Of a DNA stretch of 64,000 bases, positions 8,370-15,634 are shown piece after piece. Each line of letters starts with the position of its first letter. Within the stretch, counting starts at the first letter, position 1. Source of the stretch: 55-13 sp037190145 (GTDB lineage: Bacteria; Armatimonadota; Fimbriimonadia; Fimbriimonadales; Fimbriimonadaceae); the NCBI GenBank assembly GCA_037190145.1, contig JBBCJU010000002.1:434001-498000 (forward strand), in the 5' to 3' direction. The notes under the pieces were generated by a model. It was not told where the DNA came from. It worked only from the letters and a program-made list of their open reading frames with translations, and ran no database searches. The translations under genes and the position numbers were made by a program.

Positions 8370-9050
8370 CTAGTTTTTAGCCGCGTAAGCAATCCAACCT
8401 CTAAACGTAAAGGCAGCATAAAAGAGGCTTACGTTGATAAAGCCAGCGTCGCGCAGCAATTGCTCGTCTTCTTCCGGAGAAAGGATGGGGAGGCGTTCAC
8501 TGATAGCGGCAATGGCACCTTTGGCATTGTCTTCGGGAACGCCTTGGGAGATGGCGAAGGAGGCGTAGCGGTGGAGCCAGGTTTGCTGGTTGTCTTCGGC
8601 AGTGGGGAAGCTGTGGTGGGCGACGATGAGGGGTGTGCCGGGCTTGAGGCGCTTGCGAATTTCGGCCAAGGTTTGAAGACGCTCTTCTCGGGGCAAGAAG
8701 TGGAGGGTGAGAAGGCAGCACGCACCATCGAAAGGACCGGGTGCGGCGGTGGAGGTGTATCCTTCATAAAGGGTCACCCGCTCCAGATGCGACCCCAAGG
8801 TCTGTCGGGCGAGATCGAGCATTTCGGGAGATGGGTCGATGCCGTAAAAGTGCCAGTCCGAATGGGACTCCGCAAACACCCGCAATTCCAATCCCCCTCC
8901 AGCCCCCACCACCAGAATGTTGGCATCCATCGGAGCCATCTCGGCCAATAGCAGTTCGGTCATCCGTTGCAGATGTCGAAAACCCGGCACAATGCGTTCG
9001 GCATTCGCGGTGTACTGAGCAACGGCTTCGGGGTTCGAAAAGGCTGACAT
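8370..9050 (-). CDS. Class I SAM-dependent methyltransferase
   Basis: This is a 226-residue Rossmann-fold methyltransferase. Motif I is ILVVGAGGGLELRVFA (about residues 45-60). The acidic residue of motif II lies in YGIDPSPEMLDLAR, the motif IV region is GACCLLTLHFL, and post-motif is LKPGTPLIVAHHS. An N-terminal helix with a tyrosine and FRHLQRMTELLL resembles CmoA/UbiE-like enzymes acting on small molecules, but the substrate cannot be read from the sequence. It is a single-gene unit. A REP-like palindrome lies about 100 bases beyond its start. Confidence 0.85.
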   Translation of the reverse strand: MSAFSNPEAVAQYTANAERIVPGFRHLQRMTELLLAEMAPMDANILVVGAGGGLELRVFAESHSDWHFYGIDPSPEMLDLARQTLGSHLERVTLYEGYTSTAAPGPFDGACCLLTLHFLPREERLQTLAEIRKRLKPGTPLIVAHHSFPTAEDNQQTWLHRYASFAISQGVPEDNAKGAIAAISERLPILSPEEDEQLLRDAGFINVSLFYAAFTFRGWIAYAAKN

Positions 9051-9153
9051 CTGAAGATATCTTACGTTTCAGAGAAACAGATTTGCCGGTACGGGGGAGG
9101 GGTAATTGGAAACAATAGACCTTGTGAGTTTTGACCTTGTTGGGATGGCCTTA

Positions 9154-9210
9154 GCTTCAGGGTTGCAGTTTTGAGGTCGGCGTCGGTTTGTGGCTGGCGA
9201 ACCCTGAGAC
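9154..9210. repeat. REP-like palindromic repeat, copy 1
   Basis: This 57-base element has inverted ends (CTTCAGGGTT...AACCCTGAG) and a central GTCGGCGTCGGTTTGTGGC. It matches 10413-10469 at 53 of 57 positions. The RAYT transposase gene lies between the copies. Confidence 0.8.
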
Positions 9211-9218
9211 AAAAACTA

Positions 9219-9578
9219 TCACTTCTTGCTATTAGGATGTCTGTTTCTGTAGTATTGCAAGAGGTTGCGCATCTCATCACTATGCACGAAGTCCATGGAA
9301 GACTCCCCACGGGGAGTCTTCCGCTCAATATCCGCACCGTGGTCGAGCAAAAATTGAGCAGTCTCAAGTTGATCGTTGAAGATTGCAATGTGCAAGGCAG
9401 TCATGCCACTTTCGAATATAGTATCCGGTGAAGCTCCCCAGGCCATCATCCTACGCATCGTGGATATGTCTCCATCTGCGGCTGCTGACCACATTTCTTC
9501 GTTTCGATAGATCCTGCCACAGTTTAGAGTGAGTAGTGCTAACAGCATAAATAATGCAAGTGCCGTATACTTCTTCAC
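9219..9578 (-). CDS. Ankyrin-repeat small lipoprotein-like protein
   Basis: The 119-residue protein has an N-terminal hydrophobic signal ending LLTLNC, a possible but atypical lipobox with Asn before the Cys. About two ankyrin repeats follow: EEMWSAAADGDISTMRRMM, then MTALHIAIFNDQLETAQFLLDHGADI. The TALHIA and LLDHGAD motifs are diagnostic. Ankyrin repeats mediate protein contacts; here they would lie outside the cytoplasm, perhaps as an inhibitor or immunity-type protein. That is speculation. The gene is flanked by REP-like elements and stops 9 bases from copy 1. Confidence 0.75.
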   Translation of the reverse strand: MKKYTALALFMLLALLTLNCGRIYRNEEMWSAAADGDISTMRRMMAWGASPDTIFESGMTALHIAIFNDQLETAQFLLDHGADIERKTPRGESSMDFVHSDEMRNLLQYYRNRHPNSKK

Positions 9579-9729
9579 CGTGGAATCCTAATCAAACAAT
9601 TATAGCGAAATGTGACCTCTCTGAACGCACCAGAAGGTTTTAGACTAATACCAAGAAAGTTGGGAATGTGATACATGAGTGAGTTAAGATTTATGCGATT
9701 GATGACAGTAACATTGATGACGTCACCCT

Positions 9730-9785
9730 GCCTCAAGGTGCGCTTAGGTGTAGAGTTGGATTGCTGCAGATCACAACCTTGAGGC
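9730..9785. repeat. Divergent REP-like palindrome just upstream of RAYT
   Basis: The ends GCCTCAAGG (9730-9738) and CCTTGAGGC (9777-9785) are perfect inverted repeats enclosing a different core from copies 1 and 3. It ends 24 bases before the RAYT start codon, so it may serve as substrate, as regulator, or as both. Confidence 0.65.
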
Positions 9786-9809
9786 TTCCTTGCGAGATAA
9801 TAGCGAGTC

Positions 9810-10337
9810 ATGGTGCGACAACGTCACTGGGTGAATCGGGGTGGGGCGGGAGATTGCATCTTTGCGACCACCACGGTGCTTGACTTCGTGCATGCCTTTG
9901 CCCGCGATGAGCCTCGGACGGTGATGCAACAGGTGATTTTGTCGGAATGCAGACGGATGAAGGCGGTTCTCCATGCATTTGTGGTGATGCCGCATCATAT
10001 CCACTTGGTGGTCCGGATGCCGTTGGACCGCGATTCTACAAGCTTTATGCATCAGCTAAAGCTTCGAGCATCGGCTCGCATTGTTCCGTTGTTAACCGCT
10101 GAAGAGCTTGCGGCTTTTTCTGACCAAACGGGGCTCAATGGCAATCGATTTTGGCAGAGGTCTTTTCGGGGCAAGGTGGTTGGGAGCCCAGGGATGTTCT
10201 GGCGGACGATTTCATATGTGCATTGGAATCCGGTTCGTGCAGGGTATGTGGAAGCACCGGAGGATTATCGCTGGTCGAGCGCGAAGATGTGGGCGGATGG
10301 ATTGTGGAGCGAGGAGGATGGCCTCAGGCTGAGTTGA
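9810..10337 (+). CDS. REP-associated tyrosine transposase (RAYT, Y1/HUH family)
   Basis: This 175-residue member of the IS200-like TnpA_REP family nicks and joins single-stranded REP hairpins. The HUH motif is His-Ile-His at residues 63-65 within MPHHIHLVV. FWQRSF at about 114-119 and YVHWNPVRAGYV at 136-147 are characteristic, and Tyr136 is the expected nucleophile. Unlike IS200, RAYTs are single-copy domesticated genes flanked by non-autonomous palindromes. Here palindromes lie at 9154, 9730 and 10413. The 3' end itself contains a partial foot (GGCCTCAGGCTGAG). The start ATG 9810 gives full family length. Confidence 0.92.
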   Translation: MVRQRHWVNRGGAGDCIFATTTVLDFVHAFARDEPRTVMQQVILSECRRMKAVLHAFVVMPHHIHLVVRMPLDRDSTSFMHQLKLRASARIVPLLTAEELAAFSDQTGLNGNRFWQRSFRGKVVGSPGMFWRTISYVHWNPVRAGYVEAPEDYRWSSAKMWADGLWSEEDGLRLS

Positions 10338-10412
10338 GTGTTTTCTCCTCAGGGTGCCGTTGTAGCTGTTGGGGTTTAGACTTTTTGCTGCTTTAGGCTT
10401 GGGTGATTCCTA

Positions 10413-10469
10413 GCCTCAGGGTTGCAGTTTTGTGGTCGGCGTCGGTTTGTGGCTGGCGCACCCTGAGGC
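10413..10469. repeat. REP-like palindromic repeat, copy 3
   Basis: The ends GCCTCAGGGT and ACCCTGAGGC form a perfect 10-bp inverted repeat, and the core equals that of copy 1. A one-armed foot CCTCAGGGTGC lies just upstream near 10350, and another partial foot near 10490. Confidence 0.8.
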
Positions 10470-10619
10470 ACAAATCCCTAGGTTTGGTAGCTTCAGGGCC
10501 ACTGCTGCACATTTGAAGACGAAGCAAGTTCCTAAAAGGACTCTCGCTTGGATGATGTTTAGTATTTTTTTCTTGACTCAGGGCGTAGCCTACTGTTGAC
10601 CAGAGATTGCGGGCAGGGG

Positions 10620-11807
10620 CTAAAGCTTTGGCGTATGCTTCAATAGATATTCAGCAGTGTATTCTTCTGGATTATTCTTGCCTTCCTGGGGCGCATAGAT
10701 CGCAACGGGAATGCCTAGTTGAACTAATTTTTGCACCATTAAGGGTCCAATTTCTGCCCACTTGAGATTGCCGAGACCGCATCCTAATGCCGGCATAGAG
10801 AGTGATGTAATTCCTTGCTTTACCGCATTTTCAATTAGCCAATCGAGACCTTTCACAATGCCCGCCGCATCCCCATCCTGACGCCAATCAGTCTTTGTCG
10901 CGAACATCAAAAACCAGCTAGGGCTAAGAAGCTTTCTCTTTGTTTCCTCGTCAAGGCTTGTTGGATCATCTGGAAGATCGTAGTAATAAGGGAGTTCGCG
11001 TTTGTAAAGAAATGGCTTCCCCATTTTAAGAGCACCTGATCGACAAGCGTCTTGATACTTGACATAAACATCTGGAAATTGATACTTCGCTCGAGAGGCA
11101 AGACCCTTCCCCATGATTCCTTTGGTGTTTACCGAGACGGTAAGCGTTTGAGTCTTGCTGAAGAACATATCACCGTTCAGGATCGCGAAGCGTTCATTAA
11201 CAGTAGCTATCACTTCGTTTCTGAAGAACATCTTGGGAACCACAATGATCTTATGGGTGTCGCCTATCAATTGCCTTACACGATCCCTTACTCTTTCGTT
11301 AGCAACGAAGATGCAATCAATGAACTCTGGTGGAATGTGATCAGGGATCAGCACCTCCGCCATGATTTTTCGTTTAGAACCATCTTCGATGGTCCAGTAA
11401 TCTTGTTCAAGAGTCTTACCGATTGCCTTGAGAACTTTTGGGAGGTCAGCAGGAGAGTAGTCGCTTGTTGCCGAGTTGGCTGCGTTACCATCGGTAATTC
11501 TTGCACCCAATATATTTAGTATTTCTTTTCTAAAAGAAATGATTGCCAGGTTTTCCCAGGAGTTTTCGCTCACAACCCGATAAAGCATCGGGTTTCTGGG
11601 GTTCATGAATACATTGGCGTAGTCACCTAGAGCCGCACCAGTGGAAATCACTTTTTCGCTGCGCCGTCCAACTATTTGCGAGTCATAGATGGGCGTGAAT
11701 GCTAAGCCCTTCTCCGCAACATTATTATGCGATTGAAGCCCGGAATCGCAGATTGATCTTAGATTGTCTAAGTGAACTATATTGAAAAGCTGAGAGACTT
11801 CAAACAT
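10620..11807 (-). CDS. DarT-DarG fusion: DNA ADP-ribosyltransferase joined to a macrodomain
   Basis: Residues 1-~205 match DarT, the toxin that ADP-ribosylates thymidine in single-stranded DNA using NAD. The start is NIVHLDNLRSICDSGL, with an NAD-site region YANVFMNPRNPMLYRV at 63-78 and the catalytic-type Glu151 in MAEVLIP. Residues ~208-395 are a DarG-type macrodomain, which removes the mark: NGDMFFS (211-217), NTKGIMGKGLA (227-237), an ATKTDWR motif whose Lys305 aligns with the lysine of the DarG PTKxHWR motif, and PALGCGLGNLKW (339-350). DarG's usual C-terminal toxin-sequestering domain is missing. No separate partner gene is adjacent. Toxin and antidote are normally two genes; here they share one frame with no stop. 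It lies beside the RAYT region. Confidence 0.88.
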   Translation of the reverse strand: MFEVSQLFNIVHLDNLRSICDSGLQSHNNVAEKGLAFTPIYDSQIVGRRSEKVISTGAALGDYANVFMNPRNPMLYRVVSENSWENLAIISFRKEILNILGARITDGNAANSATSDYSPADLPKVLKAIGKTLEQDYWTIEDGSKRKIMAEVLIPDHIPPEFIDCIFVANERVRDRVRQLIGDTHKIIVVPKMFFRNEVIATVNERFAILNGDMFFSKTQTLTVSVNTKGIMGKGLASRAKYQFPDVYVKYQDACRSGALKMGKPFLYKRELPYYYDLPDDPTSLDEETKRKLLSPSWFLMFATKTDWRQDGDAAGIVKGLDWLIENAVKQGITSLSMPALGCGLGNLKWAEIGPLMVQKLVQLGIPVAIYAPQEGKNNPEEYTAEYLLKHTPKL

Positions 11808-11881
11808 AGGAACCGGTTCTAACTAGTTAAGGATTTGATCCCACCGCCAATGCAGGCGGTGAGATACAGTACCTTTCTTGG

Positions 11882-13486
11882 CTAGTGGTGGCTGTGGCCG
11901 TGACCCATGTCTACTTCCTCTTCGGGAAGCTCGGCCACGATCGCCTCGGTGGTCAATAGGAGACCGGCGATGGAGGATGCGTTTTGGATGCACTGTCGGA
12001 CGACCTTGGTGGGGTCTACGACGCCGTTTGCCGCCAGGTCCTCGAACGTGAGAGTCTCGGCGTTGAAGCCCTTGCCCTCTCGCTTTACCTGATCTACCAC
12101 GACTGATCCTTCGGCACCGGCATTCTCGGCGATGGTTCTCAGAGGAGCTTCGATGGCCTTCTGGATGATCTTGAGACCGATGACTTCATCGCCCTCATAA
12201 CCCTTATCATTGAGAGCCTTGCCCGCAGTGATGAGCGCGGTTCCGCCTCCGGGGACGATTCCTTCCTCAAGAGCGGCTCGCGTTGCGGCGATGGCGTCCT
12301 CGATTCGGGCCTTCTTCTCCTTCAGAGCAGTCTCGGTAGCAGCGCCAACCTTCACAACAGCAACGCCGCCGCTGAGCTTAGCTTGTCGCTCTTGCAGCTT
12401 CTCCTTGTCATAGGTGCTGTCGGTGGTGGTGATCTGTTGCTTGATCTGGTTCAGACGGCCTTCGATGGCTTCCTTCTGACCCTTTCCGCCCACGAGGGTG
12501 GTGGTTTCCTTGGTGATGACAATCTTGGAGCAGGAGCCGAGCATATCGGGAGTTACGTTCTCCAGCTTGATGCCCAGGTCTTCGCTGATGAACTGGCCAC
12601 CGGTGAGGATTGCCATGTCTTCCAGCATTGCCTTTCGTCGGTCGCCAAAGCCAGGAGCCTTGACGGCGATGAGAGGAAGGTTGCCTCGAATTCGGTTAAG
12701 AACCAGTGTGGCCAAGCACTCGTTCTCCACGTCTTCGGCGATGATCACGAATGGTCGGCCCATCTTGATCACCTTCTCCAACATGGGGATGAGGTCTTGG
12801 ATTTGGCCAATCTTCTTCTCGTAGAAGAGGATCATTGGCTCTTCGTAAACGGCTTCCATGCGAGTGGGGTCGGTTACGAAGTAGGGGCTGAGGTAACCCT
12901 TGTCAAACTGAAGACCTTCCACTACTTCGGTAGCGGTTTCGGTGGACTTGGACTCTTCAACGGTGACAACTCCATCCTTACCAACCGTGTTGATCACGTT
13001 GGCGACCAACTCACCGAGTTCGGCATCGTTAGCGGAGATGGTGGCGACTTCCTTAATGTCCTTATCGCCCGCAACTGGCTTGCTGTTCTTGGCAAGCTCG
13101 GCAACCAGAGTGTCTACGGCCTTATCGATACCGGCCTTGATCTGGGTGGCGTTGGAACCTGCGGCAACGTTTCGGATACCTTCTTTGAAGATGGCTTGTG
13201 CGAGGACCACGCTGGAGGTGGTGCCGTCGCCGGCGTTGTCATTGGTCTTGCTGGAGACTTCTCGGATGAGCTGCGCGCCCATATTCTCGAATCGGTTCTC
13301 CACTTCAATCTCTTTCGCGATGGTTACGCCGTCGTTAATGACGGTTGGGGAACCAAACTTGCGCTCGAGAACGACGTTTCGACCTCGGGGGCCAAGGGTG
13401 ACCTTAACCGCGTTGGCGAGCTTATCGACACCTGCTTCCAGAAGCTTACGGGCGTCGTCGGTAAATCTAATCTCTTTTGCTGGCAT
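11882..13486 (-). CDS. groEL: Chaperonin GroEL
   Basis: This 60-kDa chaperonin subunit folds cytosolic proteins with GroES. Diagnostic motifs are VKVTLGPRGRNVVLE, the ATP-site NDGVTIAKEIE and AGDGTTSSVVLA, and the equatorial GGGTAL near residue 410. The length, 534, is slightly short of 548. The C-terminus is MGHGHSHH in place of the usual GGM repeat, leaving a histidine-rich tail inside the cavity. ATG 13486 is preceded by AAGGA. Upstream are a sigma-70-type promoter and a CIRCE operator, so HrcA control is expected. groES is not adjacent: it lies 1.6 kb upstream, beyond two oppositely oriented genes. Confidence 0.98.
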   Translation of the reverse strand: MPAKEIRFTDDARKLLEAGVDKLANAVKVTLGPRGRNVVLERKFGSPTVINDGVTIAKEIEVENRFENMGAQLIREVSSKTNDNAGDGTTSSVVLAQAIFKEGIRNVAAGSNATQIKAGIDKAVDTLVAELAKNSKPVAGDKDIKEVATISANDAELGELVANVINTVGKDGVVTVEESKSTETATEVVEGLQFDKGYLSPYFVTDPTRMEAVYEEPMILFYEKKIGQIQDLIPMLEKVIKMGRPFVIIAEDVENECLATLVLNRIRGNLPLIAVKAPGFGDRRKAMLEDMAILTGGQFISEDLGIKLENVTPDMLGSCSKIVITKETTTLVGGKGQKEAIEGRLNQIKQQITTTDSTYDKEKLQERQAKLSGGVAVVKVGAATETALKEKKARIEDAIAATRAALEEGIVPGGGTALITAGKALNDKGYEGDEVIGLKIIQKAIEAPLRTIAENAGAEGSVVVDQVKREGKGFNAETLTFEDLAANGVVDPTKVVRQCIQNASSIAGLLLTTEAIVAELPEEEVDMGHGHSHH

Positions 13487-13503
13487 CTATATTCCTTGCC
13501 CGC

Positions 13504-13530
13504 TTAGCACTCGGGCAGTTCGATTGCTAA
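13504..13530 (-). promoter_or_regulatory. CIRCE element of groEL (HrcA operator)
   Basis: TTAGCACTC, nine bases, then GATTGCTAA: 17 of 18 positions match the CIRCE consensus inverted repeat. It lies between the groEL promoter and start codon, the standard position for HrcA repression. Confidence 0.93.
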
Positions 13531-13559
13531 TTATGGCCCGTGGCGGAAAATTGAATCAA
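13530..13559 (-). promoter_or_regulatory. Probable groEL promoter
   Basis: On the minus strand TTGATT (13559-13554) and CATAAT (13535-13530) are separated by 18 bases, a good sigma-70-type pair. The -10 box abuts the CIRCE element. Confidence 0.65.
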
Positions 13560-13603
13560 CTAGGGGAGGGGAAGTGGGGGCCGGAGACTGTAAAATTGGG
13601 TCC

Positions 13604-14386
13604 ATGGGGCCGAGTGCAAATTGGGTGTGGAATGTTCGCCGCCCTTGTGAGCCTCCTTCGGCAAGTGAGAATGAAGGTGGTCCAGAGATTGAGGCACCGT
13701 TCCCGGTTTATCCATTGCTATGGCATCCGGTGCGGACGCGCTTGGATGCCTTGCGAACTCCGGCAGGTCGGGTAGTTGGAGTGGAGTACACCTATGACTA
13801 TCAGCCATCTGAAGAGGCGTTCCAGAGAGCATTAGGCTATAACGATGTGGTCTGGATTCCGGTGTATAAGGGCACTTTATACAACCCGTCTCAGACCACT
13901 GAGGACCGGTTGCCAGAATATGATAAGAACGAGCGGGCAATATCGGAGATAGCCCCCAAGGTTCGGGCGATCTTGATTGGGAATGCGAATGCTGAGATTC
14001 GCTATAACGCACAGACTCCTGAAGAAGAGTATGAGAAGTGCCTGGAATTTGTGGAGATGCACTGCAAGTTTGTGCGGCAATATGGACGCCCTGCCTTTGC
14101 GCCGATTTTTGAGATTTTGGTACACGATTGCTACAAGGGCGGCGGGCGATTGCGGGATTTGTTCCAGCGTTATGATGCGCTGTTGATGAGTTTTGCGGGT
14201 TGCTCTTGGCTTTTTGAGCAAGAGCGGCCTTGGATTCCTGAAGAGCGTCCCTTTCCTCAGTTGGCGGAATACTTAGGTTCGGTGGAGTCTTGGTCCGGGG
14301 TAGGGAAGTTGCAGGGCTTGGCTAAAGGATCTGGCGAGGTTTTGAAGGCATCGGGCTACTCTGCCGGATTTGCAGGATGGTATTGA
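13604..14386 (+). CDS. Hypothetical protein between groES and groEL
   Basis: I do not recognise this 260-residue protein. It is soluble, with no signal peptide, and rich in aromatic and acidic residues. Notable segments are EYTYDYQPSEEAFQRALGYNDVVWIPVYKGTLY (begin EYTYDYQPSEEA), a central helical part EEEYEKCLEFVEMHC and a Gly-rich end (GSGEVLKASGYSAGFAGWY). ATG 13604 was preferred over GTG 13574, which would run into the groEL promoter region. It is followed at once by the synthetase-like gene (stop TGA 14384-14386, next start 14388), so the two are translationally coupled and probably act together. Confidence 0.7.
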   Translation: MGPSANWVWNVRRPCEPPSASENEGGPEIEAPFPVYPLLWHPVRTRLDALRTPAGRVVGVEYTYDYQPSEEAFQRALGYNDVVWIPVYKGTLYNPSQTTEDRLPEYDKNERAISEIAPKVRAILIGNANAEIRYNAQTPEEEYEKCLEFVEMHCKFVRQYGRPAFAPIFEILVHDCYKGGGRLRDLFQRYDALLMSFAGCSWLFEQERPWIPEERPFPQLAEYLGSVESWSGVGKLQGLAKGSGEVLKASGYSAGFAGWY

Positions 14387-14387
14387 T

Positions 14388-15074
14388 TTGAACACACGTT
14401 TTTCACCGTCATTGAATGGATCATTGCATTTGGGGCATTTGTGGATGGCTTGGGTCAATCGCACTTGGGCCAAGCAGCATGGTGGGAAGTTTGTTTTGCG
14501 TTTTGACGATCTTGCGCCCCGGCTGGCGGGTGAGGATTTATCGCAGATGGAACGCTTTGCGCGGGAAGCCGAGGAACTATTGAGGACAGCAGGTTTGGCT
14601 CCCGATGAGGTGACTTTCTTGAGCGCTCATGCTGCGGTGGCGGAACAATATCCGGTTCGGGTTGAGGTGAAAAATAAGTGGCTGCGGGCCGCCAATCTGG
14701 AAGGACACCTAAACGTGCCATGCTTGCCGTACCTGGTTGCGGCGAGGGTTCAAGCTGACATCCAAGATGGGATTGATGTTGTGATTCGCGGAGAGGAGCT
14801 TTTGCAGGAGCTTCACTTGTATGAATACATCAATATGGAATTGGGAGGGCAACCTCGGGAACTGATTTACCTGCCGAGATTGAGGGTTCGAAATGGCGGG
14901 GAAGTGATTACGATCAGTAAGACTTACGGCAACCTGCAACTCCGAGACTTGTTTGAACGAGAGTCGCCAGAGGTTTGGGTAGAGAGAGCCGTTCGGGCGG
15001 GATTAGTGGATGCGGATCAGGCATTGAGTTGGGAGAATGTGAGCCGAGATCCGATTGTTGAAGTCAATATATAA
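14388..15074 (+). CDS. Stand-alone GlxRS-like catalytic domain (class I aminoacyl-tRNA synthetase fold)
   Basis: The 228-residue protein contains only the Rossmann catalytic core of Glu/Gln-tRNA synthetases. TRFSPSLNGSLHLGHLWMAW carries the HIGH-type motif (HLGH, residues 14-17), FVLRFDDLAPR the substrate-site motif, and VITISKTYGN a KMSKS-type loop. No anticodon-binding domain follows. GluQ, which glutamylates queuosine of tRNA-Asp, is the closest known stand-alone form but is about 300 residues and usually has an HFGS/HIGS motif and zinc cysteines. Function here is therefore open. The start TTG 14388 has AGGA at a suitable distance; TTG 14370 is the alternative. Confidence 0.75.
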   Translation: MNTRFSPSLNGSLHLGHLWMAWVNRTWAKQHGGKFVLRFDDLAPRLAGEDLSQMERFAREAEELLRTAGLAPDEVTFLSAHAAVAEQYPVRVEVKNKWLRAANLEGHLNVPCLPYLVAARVQADIQDGIDVVIRGEELLQELHLYEYINMELGGQPRELIYLPRLRVRNGGEVITISKTYGNLQLRDLFERESPEVWVERAVRAGLVDADQALSWENVSRDPIVEVNI

Positions 15075-15077
15075 AGT

Positions 15078-15110
15078 AAAAAAGTTGCTTCCATGGGAAG
15101 CAACTTTTTT
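15078..15110. terminator. Bidirectional terminator between the synthetase-like gene and groES
   Basis: AAAAAAGTTGCTTCC and GGAAGCAACTTTTTT pair perfectly around ATG, giving T-runs on both strands. Confidence 0.92.
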
Positions 15111-15127
15111 TATTTGCCTAGGTTGAA

Positions 15128-15415
15128 CTAGCTAAGGACGGCGAGAACGTCGTCTGCGCGAAGGATGATGTAGTCAGAGCCATCCACGCTAACTTCAGTT
15201 CCTGCGTACTTGCCGTATAGCACGACCTCGCCAACATTTACGCCGATGGGAGCGAGTTGGCCACTGTCGAGTCGCTTACCAGGACCAGCAGCGATGACGG
15301 TGCCTTTAAGCGGCTTCTCTTGTGCGGAATCTGGAAGGATGATGCCGCTGGCGGTCTTTTCTTCCTTGGCGGCGGCCTCAACGACAATTCGATCGTGCAG
15401 TGGTTGCAGAGCCAT
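15128..15415 (-). CDS. groES: Co-chaperonin GroES
   Basis: The 95-residue heptameric lid of GroEL shows the family signature: LHDRIVVEAAAKEEKTASGIILPD near the start (first part LQPLHDRIVVEA), the mobile loop around TASGIILPD, VLYGKYAGTEV and the C-terminal DYIILRADDVLAVL. The start ATG 15415 has AGGAG upstream. The gene has its own CIRCE-like operator at 15485-15511 and ends at a shared terminator, so it is a one-gene transcript separated from groEL, whereas groES-groEL operons are the rule. Confidence 0.97.
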   Translation of the reverse strand: MALQPLHDRIVVEAAAKEEKTASGIILPDSAQEKPLKGTVIAAGPGKRLDSGQLAPIGVNVGEVVLYGKYAGTEVSVDGSDYIILRADDVLAVLS

Positions 15416-15484
15416 TGTTTCTTAGTTTCTCCTGATGAATAAATTCGGTTAAGCGTCCCTCGGTATATCGGGGTCGCTCTATGA

Positions 15485-15511
15485 TTAGCAGTTTACCTTT
15501 GCGAGTGCCAA
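15485..15511 (-). promoter_or_regulatory. CIRCE-like element of groES
   Basis: TTAGCAGTT, nine bases, GAGTGCCAA: 15 of 18 positions match the CIRCE consensus, with exact spacing. It lies 70 bases upstream of the groES start. Confidence 0.8.
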
Positions 15512-15634
15512 AAGACGAGTGACTCATAGGCTTGGACTGTAGGGTTCTCATCTAAAAAGTCGGGACTATTCGCCGCTCGTGTCAAAACTGTCTTCTAACG
15601 ATGCAGAGGGAACCTTCCCGCAAGGAGATTTGAG

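Noticed and set aside
9154..10469. CRISPR array
   Set aside because: The repeated units are two distant palindromes flanking a transposase gene, not regularly spaced direct repeats with spacers.
12383..13507. Long rightward open frame opposite groEL
   Set aside because: It is fully antisense to groEL, has no recognisable domain, and arises from the codon bias of the real gene.
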